The notes below the pieces were generated by a model. The model was given only the letters and a program-made list of their open reading frames with translations, did not search any database and had not been told where the DNA came from. 59,636 nucleotides of DNA from Clostridiales bacterium. Lineage in GTDB: Bacteria; Bacillota; Clostridia; Christensenellales; DTU072. The translations under genes and the position numbers were made by a program. Positions 7,188 through 14,608 of the stretch are shown one piece after another (positions within the stretch are counted from its first letter, which is position 1; each line of letters begins with the position of its first letter). The DNA lies in NCBI GenBank assembly GCA_012841525.1, contig DUUO01000012.1, forward strand, positions 1-59,636, in the 5' to 3' direction.

Positions 7188-10178
7188 CTATTTCTTCAAT
7201 AGATATGATTTAATTTCAAATGGTTTATATGTAATGGAATCTAAGTCTTCAATTTCTCCAATTACTTTTTCATCTAAATTTACTTCATATATTTTTGAAT
7301 AACCATTGATTTTGAAATTTGTTGTTTTTTCCTTACCAGAATCTTCAAATGTTCTAACAATTAAACCATCGCCCTCTTCTTGCTTTTTAATAGTTTCTAT
7401 TACAACATGTTCATTGCTACTTGTAATTACAGGCTCAATATCAATACTACCTTTTGTTATTATTAAAGGATTGTTATATATTGTTGCCTCTTTTTGTGTA
7501 TTTGCATCATTGTAATCACCACCATGAGGATAGAGAGCATAACTAAATTGTTGAATGCCTTTATCAGCATCTTTTGCAGGATACATTGGGCTTCTAAGTA
7601 GATTTAGAGAAATTAAACCTTCTTTTGCACGCCAACCATATTTACTTTCAGTTAGGAATGAAAGACCTTTACCATCTTCGCTTACATCTACCCAGTTGTG
7701 AGCACAAATTTCAAATTGTGCTTTTTCAATACTTGTTTCGTTTTTGGTAGATCTTTTGATGTTACCAAATTGTATATCACAAGTAATTTCATCTGATTTA
7801 ACATTTGGCCTAAATTCTGCTCTTAACATTTTATGTGTTTCATTCCAATCAACAGTTGTTACAAAATCAATCAATGGACTATTTTTATATAAGATGACTT
7901 TTTGATTTATATTAGAACTACCAATAGCGTAGAGATTGCTCCGCTCAACCCTATTTTCAAAAATATTTGTAGCTGCAGATACAAGTTTTGCTTCTATTGG
8001 CAATATTTTAGTATAATTAATATCAATATCCCAAGCGTTATAATGTAGTTTTTTATCTCTATATAGATTCAAAACATTGAGACGCTTGCCAGATTCAACA
8101 AATTCACTTTTTAGGAATTTATCATATAATCTTATAATGTTGCCTCTTTTATTGAACTCTATAATATATCTTGGGCTTTCTATGACATCTCCATTTACAC
8201 TAAACTCGCATTTTTCTTCTAAAGGATTTAACTTTGCTGATGAAAATGCTGGAATTTCTGCTTCATATAATTTGCCATCAACATCAACAACTTTTTTAAC
8301 TCTATATGAAGTTGGATTAATTGCATAAAGCTCATCATCTTTTTCAGATAAAACATCTAATGCTCTTTGTTTAATTTCATCTAACTCCTTAAATAAAATC
8401 TCATATCTTGCGTAACATTCATCATATACTCTTTTAATTGAACTTCCTGGAATAATATCGTGGAATTGATAAAGCAATACTTCTTTCCAAATATTATTTA
8501 ATTCTTCTTGTGGATATTTCATACCTTTTCCCATTGCAAGCGAACATAAATATTCTATATTTTGAAGTTTATATTCAATTTTTCTATTATATTTTTTAAT
8601 CTTTGCTTGGGAGGTGTATGTACCTTGATGTTTTTCAAGATATAACTCACCTTGATATTTTGGCAACGCATGGGCATTTTTTTCTAAAGAGCCAAAAATG
8701 TCTTCAGCACGCCTCATTTCAATCTTTGGTATATGTTTAACATTTTCATGACGTTTTGCCATTTGTATATGCCCATCACCAGGCCCTCCGCCGCCATCAC
8801 CAATACCATAAACAAGCAGTGCTGTGTCAACTTTATCTTTTTCAGGATAATAGTTATATGCATGCATTGTTGAAAATGGAGTAGCCTCACTGTTATATGT
8901 ATTATCTGGTGGCATATGAGTTAAGACTGTACTTCCATCAATTCCTACCCAATTAAAACTTCTGTGTGGGAAACGATTATGTTCGTTCCATGACATTTTT
9001 TGCGTTGAAAAATATGGAATACCTGCTTTTAATAGAATTTGTGGCAAATTACCATTATATCCAAAAACATCTGGTAGCCAGCACATTTTAGCCTCTACAC
9101 CAAAGTTTTCTCTCCAATATCTTTGCCCTAGAAGCATTTGTCTAACTAAAGATTCACCAGATGGAACATTTACATCACTTTCAACCCACATTGCACCTTG
9201 TGCTTCAATATTACCTTTTTTGATGTGCTCAGCAACTTCGTCATACAATTTTGGATCCATTTCTTTAAGCCATACTAATTGTTGAGGTTGAGATACACCA
9301 AATTTATATCCTTTATGCTTTTCAATATTTCTTACTTGATTTGCAAATGTTCTAATTGCCTTTCTTTGTGTTTCACGAATTGGCCATAACCATGCAAGAT
9401 CCAAGTGAGCATGTCCTATTCCATACAAAGTAAATGGGAAATTTTCTCCACTTTCAATTTCCTTAGTTAAAATTTCTCTACCTTTTTGAACATTTTCTGG
9501 AAGATAGTCTTTTCCTACTACTTTAATAGCTTTTCTCATTGAAGCTACTATGCTTTTTCTCTTTTTCGCATTTTTAGAGCCATTTAATACAAAACGAAGC
9601 ATATCTAAAAATAGATAGTCGTAATAAAACTCTACAACATCATCTCTTACTGTAACTAATTTTGCATAGTTGAATCTTGCACTTTGGCACCTTAATGTGT
9701 CTTTTTTGTTATTTCCTGCTTCAAGCCAAACTTCTAATTTCCCAGGCTTTGCACTTTTTGTTATTTCAAAAAAACTTTTTCCTCTTGCTGGTTGAGTATA
9801 TTCTATAACCGCCATTAAAGTACTAAGCCCTTGTAAAGCATGACCATTTTCATCTACAAATAAAGCCTCGGAACCAAGATTTGCCAGTCCTGCAAGTCTT
9901 TGTCCTTCATATTCAGCGGGAACATCAGCAGTTAATTTAAACCATCCGCATTCATATGAACTTTTACTCCATTTTTCATAACTTGAAATTGGCTTATATT
10001 CAAGTTCTAATCTTTTTTCAAATGGCACTGGCTCTTTAGTTACTGCAAATTCAACATCAAATTTTGCAACTTCTTTGTATGCAACTTTTTTCAATCTTTT
10101 ATATATGCACTCGCGAAGTTTATAACTAGTTGCAAAGCGTGCTTGATTTTTTACATCAGCAAATTCTGATAAACTCAT
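7188..10178 (-). CDS. Alpha-mannosidase, GH38 family
   Basis: 996 residues, full-length for bacterial cytosolic GH38 enzymes, which hydrolyse alpha-linked mannose from oligosaccharides. The order is an N-terminal Ig/lectin-like region (residues 1-240), then the catalytic barrel starting with the zinc-binding GHAHLDLAWLWPIRETQRK. QGAMWVESDVNVPSGESLVR follows, then the nucleophile Asp in WLPDVFGYNGNLPQIL and WVGIDGSTVLTHMPPDNTY. A mid three-helix bundle contains YQFHDIIPGSSI, and the beta-sandwich C-terminal domains end the protein. No signal peptide, so intracellular. AAGGAAGG precedes the ATG. It stands alone, next to a lipid kinase on the same strand. Its 3' end is repeated downstream at 7083. 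It probably processes host or dietary glycan fragments. Confidence 0.93.
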   Translation of the reverse strand: MSLSEFADVKNQARFATSYKLRECIYKRLKKVAYKEVAKFDVEFAVTKEPVPFEKRLELEYKPISSYEKWSKSSYECGWFKLTADVPAEYEGQRLAGLANLGSEALFVDENGHALQGLSTLMAVIEYTQPARGKSFFEITKSAKPGKLEVWLEAGNNKKDTLRCQSARFNYAKLVTVRDDVVEFYYDYLFLDMLRFVLNGSKNAKKRKSIVASMRKAIKVVGKDYLPENVQKGREILTKEIESGENFPFTLYGIGHAHLDLAWLWPIRETQRKAIRTFANQVRNIEKHKGYKFGVSQPQQLVWLKEMDPKLYDEVAEHIKKGNIEAQGAMWVESDVNVPSGESLVRQMLLGQRYWRENFGVEAKMCWLPDVFGYNGNLPQILLKAGIPYFSTQKMSWNEHNRFPHRSFNWVGIDGSTVLTHMPPDNTYNSEATPFSTMHAYNYYPEKDKVDTALLVYGIGDGGGGPGDGHIQMAKRHENVKHIPKIEMRRAEDIFGSLEKNAHALPKYQGELYLEKHQGTYTSQAKIKKYNRKIEYKLQNIEYLCSLAMGKGMKYPQEELNNIWKEVLLYQFHDIIPGSSIKRVYDECYARYEILFKELDEIKQRALDVLSEKDDELYAINPTSYRVKKVVDVDGKLYEAEIPAFSSAKLNPLEEKCEFSVNGDVIESPRYIIEFNKRGNIIRLYDKFLKSEFVESGKRLNVLNLYRDKKLHYNAWDIDINYTKILPIEAKLVSAATNIFENRVERSNLYAIGSSNINQKVILYKNSPLIDFVTTVDWNETHKMLRAEFRPNVKSDEITCDIQFGNIKRSTKNETSIEKAQFEICAHNWVDVSEDGKGLSFLTESKYGWRAKEGLISLNLLRSPMYPAKDADKGIQQFSYALYPHGGDYNDANTQKEATIYNNPLIITKGSIDIEPVITSSNEHVVIETIKKQEEGDGLIVRTFEDSGKEKTTNFKINGYSKIYEVNLDEKVIGEIEDLDSITYKPFEIKSYLLKK

Positions 10179-10357
10179 ACTATACCTTCCTTAAAATTTT
10201 ATATATACTTGTATTTATTATACAATATTACCTATTATCATTACAATATACAATATTTATGTGTTTTTATGAAAAATACTCTATTAAATATAAAGTAAAA
10301 TTTGGCTCAACTATGAATTAATCCAAAACCCAAAAATGACATAGAAAAACTGAAAAA

Positions 10358-11254
10358 TCAACGCAGTCTTAAAAATCTTTTTTTAACTTCTTTTGGATTT
10401 CTAAAATATATACCTTTTGTTGTTGCATTTACATTAACATCGATTTTGCCATTAAAATCCATTGCTTCACCATCAATATTAAAAGTTTCTTTACCTTCTA
10501 ATTCTATGGTAACTTTTTCAGCACTTTTAAAAATAATATTTTTGCTTTCATATTCTTTGTCAAAACCAACAAAAAACGCTCTAAAGAATGGGAAAAACAT
10601 TTTAACTTTATTTCTAAAGTTGTCTTTTCTTCCAGGACTTTTAATTAATAAAACTTGGACTTTCCCATTATCGGGGCGATATAATCTATTAAAATGGAAC
10701 CCAAAACACCTTTTTGAATCAATGACCATCATTAGAGTGTAATTATTAAGATATGTTTTATTATCTATTGTTACTTTTGCTCTTGTAGAGTGCACTTTGT
10801 ATGCTGATACAACTTTTGTAAAATATGCAAATATTCCAAATTTTTTCTTAATATCAGTATCTACTACATAACCTAAAGAAGTAAAACTTCCTGCTGCCAA
10901 AACATAACTGAAAATTTTATCATTAGCGGTTGCATATTCTTTTAGTTGTGCTTGATCACCAGCTGTTCTTAAATTTCTGCCTTTACCTTTATCGGTTTCA
11001 TTAAAAGTTCCAAAAGAATAATATATGACCTCTGTATGTTTATCTAGTTCACCATTTATTACATTATTTAATGTGCCATCGCCACCACAAGCAATGACTA
11101 AGTCATAACCTTTACCAGACCAAAGAGTTGTTTCATCAACTATTCTAGTAATGTCAACTTCGTAATCTTTTGAATATAAATCAATAAGTTTTTTCTCATC
11201 AACTAATGAGCCTTTCCCACTGATTTCATTAATTAGTATTAAACATTTTTTCAT
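10358..11254 (-). CDS. Diacylglycerol kinase catalytic-domain lipid kinase
   Basis: 298 residues of the DAGK_cat/YegS-like family, which phosphorylates diacylglycerol or a related lipid. The nucleotide-binding GGDGTLNN motif is at residues 57-64, preceded by the usual LINEISGKG start. The C-terminal beta-sandwich contains FNIDGEAMDFNGKIDV, the typical 'DGE' motif of the family. The ATG at 11254 has an AGGAG about 14 nt upstream, which is farther than usual, so initiation may be weak or the exact start could differ. It is ~180 bp upstream of the mannosidase on the same strand, and co-transcription is possible. In this context it may recycle lipid from alditol-phosphate polymer synthesis, but that is inference. 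Confidence 0.87.
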   Translation of the reverse strand: MKKCLILINEISGKGSLVDEKKLIDLYSKDYEVDITRIVDETTLWSGKGYDLVIACGGDGTLNNVINGELDKHTEVIYYSFGTFNETDKGKGRNLRTAGDQAQLKEYATANDKIFSYVLAAGSFTSLGYVVDTDIKKKFGIFAYFTKVVSAYKVHSTRAKVTIDNKTYLNNYTLMMVIDSKRCFGFHFNRLYRPDNGKVQVLLIKSPGRKDNFRNKVKMFFPFFRAFFVGFDKEYESKNIIFKSAEKVTIELEGKETFNIDGEAMDFNGKIDVNVNATTKGIYFRNPKEVKKRFLRLR

Positions 11255-11368
11255 AGACTTTTTTAATTCTCCTAATAGTTAGGCATAAATTAAACCGATA
11301 AATATTATACTAAATATTAAAAAATATTGTAATTCTTGTCAACATAAAAGAATATTTGGCAATTTTAT

Positions 11369-11420
11369 GCTAAAAAATCCACTTTCAAGTTTTGCACTAA
11401 AAATCCACTTTATAGTTAAC
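11369..11420. repeat. Short direct repeat upstream of rmlB
   Basis: Two ~25-bp units share CTAAAAA(A)TCCACTTT in tandem (about 11370 and 11396). They lie between the divergent lipid kinase and rmlB genes, just upstream of the rmlB promoter. Confidence 0.5.
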
Positions 11421-11447
11421 ATTAAACTTTGCCAAAATCTGTTGTGA

Positions 11448-11476
11448 TTGACTACATAAAGTATATAGTTTATAGT
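11448..11476 (+). promoter_or_regulatory. Promoter of rmlB
   Basis: TTGACT (11448-11453), 17-bp spacer, TATAGT (11471-11476). The spacer begins ACATAAAGTATATAG, closely resembling the transketolase promoter. Confidence 0.6.
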
Positions 11477-11537
11477 TTTATTAGTTAATTTATATGTTTT
11501 TGAATGTCTAATACAAGTTTGTTGAGAGGTGCAAAGT

Positions 11538-12527
11538 TTGAAAATTCTTATTACTGGTGGTGCTGGATTTATAGGTGGAAATTTTATTCACTACATATTA
11601 AAAAAATACAAAAATTACAAAATTATTTGTGTTGATAAGTTGACATATGCAGGAAATCTATCTACTTTAAATACTGCTTTGGAATCTCCTAATCTTTCAT
11701 TTTTCAAGACTGACATTACAGATAAAGATTCTATTTTTTCTATTTTTGAAAATGAGCACCCTGACATTGTAATTAATTTTGCAGCAGAAAGTCATGTAGA
11801 TCGTTCAATTAAAGATCCCCAAATATTTACAATTACAAATATTGTAGGTACGCAAGTATTGATGGATGCATGTAGAGAATATAGTATACAACAATTTCAT
11901 CAAATATCTACAGATGAAGTATATGGTGATTTCCCATTAGACAAAACTGATTTGTTTTTCACAGAGTCTATGCCTTTACGGGCCTCTAGTCCATATTCAG
12001 CCTCAAAAGCGAGTGCTGATTTATTAGCACAAGCCTATTATAAAACTTTTAAACTTCCTATAACAATTTCCAGAAGTTCAAACAACTATGGACCATATCA
12101 ATTTCCTGAAAAACTAATACCCCTAACCATTGTTAATGCATTAAATGGTTTAGATATTCCAATTTATGGTGTAGGGAAAAACATAAGAGACTGGATATAT
12201 GTAGAAGATCACTGTAAAGCACTTGACTTGATTATACACAAAGGGAAAGTGGGTGAAGTTTATAATATTGGTGCCGGCAATGAAAAAACTAATCTAGAAA
12301 TTGTTAATGCTATCATAGATATTTTAGGTAAAGGCAAAATTCAATTTGTACAAGAAAGGCCAGGACATGACTTAAGATATGCACTTAACTCAGAGAAAAT
12401 AAAAAACAATTTAGGTTGGGAGCCAAAAACCAGTTTCGAAACAGGCCTTAAACAAACAATTAAATGGTATTTAGACAATAAAAAGTGGTGGGAAGATATT
12501 ATGGATAAAGATACTATATATTATTAG
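11538..12527 (+). CDS. rmlB: dTDP-glucose 4,6-dehydratase
   Basis: 329 residues of the extended SDR family. It converts dTDP-glucose to dTDP-4-keto-6-deoxyglucose, the entry to rhamnose and other deoxysugars. The NAD-binding GGAGFIGG is at the N-terminus, then VDKLTYAGN and FAAESHVDRSI. The catalytic segment STDEVYGD precedes the YSASK motif, and SSNNYGPYQFPEKLIP follows. All are RmlB signatures. The start is taken as TTG at 11538 because AGAGG lies 8 nt upstream; the alternative GTG at 11529 overlaps that site. No rmlA, rmlC or rmlD is present in the window, so the rest of the deoxysugar route must be elsewhere. It is the only plus-strand gene among the minus-strand polysaccharide genes on this side. 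The 104 bp to the convergent SDR gene hold only a weak hairpin. Confidence 0.93.
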   Translation: MKILITGGAGFIGGNFIHYILKKYKNYKIICVDKLTYAGNLSTLNTALESPNLSFFKTDITDKDSIFSIFENEHPDIVINFAAESHVDRSIKDPQIFTITNIVGTQVLMDACREYSIQQFHQISTDEVYGDFPLDKTDLFFTESMPLRASSPYSASKASADLLAQAYYKTFKLPITISRSSNNYGPYQFPEKLIPLTIVNALNGLDIPIYGVGKNIRDWIYVEDHCKALDLIIHKGKVGEVYNIGAGNEKTNLEIVNAIIDILGKGKIQFVQERPGHDLRYALNSEKIKNNLGWEPKTSFETGLKQTIKWYLDNKKWWEDIMDKDTIYY

Positions 12528-12631
12528 AGGCGACTATTTATCATGTAAAAATAAATTTATGATATTTTAATCTTTTATATAAAAAACTACATTTTTAACA
12601 TTTACAATTTTCTTTGTTTTAGTTTAAAAAA

Positions 12632-13687
12632 TTATATATTTTGTTCTTCTAAATGTTTAATCGTTCTAACAAACCCTTCTTTTACAGTAAATTTTGTTTT
12701 ATATCCTAAATCTCTAACTTTTTTAGATGACAAAATTCCTTTAGAAAATGGAGCATATGAAGCATTACTCTTTTGTGGAATATCAATTTTTAGTGCTATA
12801 TTTTTTCCATTGTCTTTTCCTATTTCCACTAATGTTAGTGCTAAATCTCTTATTGAAATTTCATTACTTTCATCAGACACATTATAAATTATTTCATTTT
12901 TGGGAGACAACATTATGATTTTAAACATAGCATTTATTGCATCTGCAATATAAGTATATGTTCTAATGCTTGCACCAGTGCTTTTCATAATTATATTTTC
13001 ATTACTTAAATAGTTTTTAAGAAAATCTGATTGTACTCTACCATCATCAATTCTTATTCCTGGTCCATAAGTATGAGCAAGCCTTACTGCTTTAACATTC
13101 ATTCCATATTGGTAGTTATATGCAACAAGTAAATTTTCTGCATTTTTTTTGCTTTCTGCATAACAGTTTCTAACATTTGTATGATCTAAATAACCTAATT
13201 TACCATCTTCAGTGAAAAATTTCACATCATTTGGTGCTTCTCCATATACTTCTCTAGAAGAAATAAACAAATAGCATTTTGCATTTTTTTCTCTTGCTAA
13301 ATTAAGTGTATTTATTGTTCCTAAAGTATTTGCTAGATTTGTACCAACAGGATCAATTTTCATGATTTTAGGACTTGCAACTCCTGCTGCATGAATTACA
13401 TAATCAACCTTGTCTTCTATGTTTATATTATCAATCACATCTTGAACAATTATTTTTACATTATCATTGTTTGAATATTCTATATAAGCATTTGGCTTTC
13501 TTACTAATAAAATAATTTTATGATTTTTATTAAACAATTCATTTAACAAATATATGGTTTTAAAAAAATAACCACCTACTAAGCCTGTTGCTCCAGTAAT
13601 GAAAAAAGTGCTATCTTGCAAATTGTCCAGTTGGTTTTCATTGATGATATATAAAATATCTTCCTTTTCTATCTTGCTTATATTCAT
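12632..13687 (-). CDS. NAD-dependent epimerase/dehydratase (extended SDR), alditol or nucleotide-sugar pathway
   Basis: 351 residues of the extended short-chain dehydrogenase family. The Rossmann motif is GATGLVGG (residues ~32-39) after an N-terminal extension of ~30 residues. HAAGVASP follows, then the active-site pair of SSREVYGE with the YAESK catalytic Tyr/Lys. TYGPGIRIDDGRVQSDF lies in the substrate domain. The gene directly follows the cytidylyltransferase gene on the same strand, so a role in making or modifying a CDP-activated sugar or alditol is plausible. The exact substrate cannot be read from sequence. The ATG is preceded by GGGAT within a repeat array (13688-13830). Confidence 0.82.
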   Translation of the reverse strand: MNISKIEKEDILYIINENQLDNLQDSTFFITGATGLVGGYFFKTIYLLNELFNKNHKIILLVRKPNAYIEYSNNDNVKIIVQDVIDNINIEDKVDYVIHAAGVASPKIMKIDPVGTNLANTLGTINTLNLAREKNAKCYLFISSREVYGEAPNDVKFFTEDGKLGYLDHTNVRNCYAESKKNAENLLVAYNYQYGMNVKAVRLAHTYGPGIRIDDGRVQSDFLKNYLSNENIIMKSTGASIRTYTYIADAINAMFKIIMLSPKNEIIYNVSDESNEISIRDLALTLVEIGKDNGKNIALKIDIPQKSNASYAPFSKGILSSKKVRDLGYKTKFTVKEGFVRTIKHLEEQNI

Positions 13688-13830
13688 AATTATCCCGTTT
13701 AATTTTATTTACTCTGGTATTATCTCGTTTAATTCAGTATTATCCCTTTTATTCAATATTATCCCATTTCATTCAGCATTACTCGTTTAATTTTATTTAT
13801 CAAGTATCATCTCATTAAGTTTTATTTATT
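13688..13830. repeat. Degenerate tandem array between cytidylyltransferase and SDR genes
   Basis: On the minus strand, about six units of 19-30 bp follow the pattern G(A/G)GATAAT-A-CTGAAT(A)AA. The first resembles the 3' end of the upstream gene, and the last supplies the GGGATAATT before the SDR start codon. The units lack any open reading frame. Confidence 0.7.
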
Positions 13831-14551
13831 CAGTTAATAATTTCTCATAATCTCTGCCATTTAATATGCCGATCATTTTATAAACATCCGTTTTTGTTGT
13901 TACTTTAATATTTTGACTACTTGAAAATGTAATATTAATTTTATATCCTAAATATTTTGCTAAACTACAATTATCAACAAATGTATTATATATTTCAGGT
14001 TTATCCATCATTTTTTCATGTGCTTCTTTTATTTCTTTTAAATAAAATGTTTGTGGTGCTTTTGCCACAAAGGTTGCATTTCTGTCTAATATTGCTGAAA
14101 CATACTCACCTTCTAACAATATGGGTGTTTCCACCATTTTACCAACACTCACACAACTTCCATTTTCTCTGCAAATATTTATATTTTTTGTTATTAACTC
14201 ATCTGTAATCAAAGGTCTGACTCCATCATGAATCAATACAATATCATCGCTATCCAAATTTTCAGAAGCAGCAACCAGTCCAAAATATATAGATTGCATC
14301 GCTGTTTTTCCGCCATTAATAACTTTTTTTATTTTTGTAAAGTTGAAATTTTCCTTAATTTGATAAACTTTATCTTCATAACCCTCTGTTATGACAACAT
14401 ATATTTCATCGATCAGTTCGTTGTTTTGAAAATGACTTATGGTTTCAGCGATAATTGGTCTATGCATTAACTCAATAAATTGTTTTGGTTTCCCATACTT
14501 CATTCTTTCGCCAACACCGCCTGCAAATATTACTACTTTATTTTTACCCAT
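13826..14551 (-). CDS. IspD/TarI-like cytidylyltransferase
   Basis: 241 residues of the IspD/TarI nucleotidyltransferase family, which transfers CMP from CTP to a sugar-alcohol phosphate. Motifs are IFAGGVGERMKYGKPKQFIE (CTP-binding loop), VLIHDGVRPLI (metal/CTP site) and AKAPQTFYLKEIKEAH. The context, directly upstream of an SDR and directly downstream of a CDP-alditol-type phosphotransferase fusion, favours a TarI/Bcs1-like role in making CDP-ribitol or another CDP-alditol over the MEP-pathway IspD role. No TarJ-type reductase is in the window. AAGGGG precedes the ATG. Confidence 0.85.
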   Translation of the reverse strand: MGKNKVVIFAGGVGERMKYGKPKQFIELMHRPIIAETISHFQNNELIDEIYVVITEGYEDKVYQIKENFNFTKIKKVINGGKTAMQSIYFGLVAASENLDSDDIVLIHDGVRPLITDELITKNINICRENGSCVSVGKMVETPILLEGEYVSAILDRNATFVAKAPQTFYLKEIKEAHEKMMDKPEIYNTFVDNCSLAKYLGYKINITFSSSQNIKVTTKTDVYKMIGILNGRDYEKLLTE

Positions 14552-14608
14552 AAATTTCCCCTTATCAAAATTTATTTTGCTATTTTAATATATTATAAAC
14601 ATCAAGAA

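Noticed and set aside
12539..12575. Terminator after rmlB
   Set aside because: Only a 6-bp AT-rich stem (TATCAT/ATGATA) with an interrupted T stretch; too weak to call.
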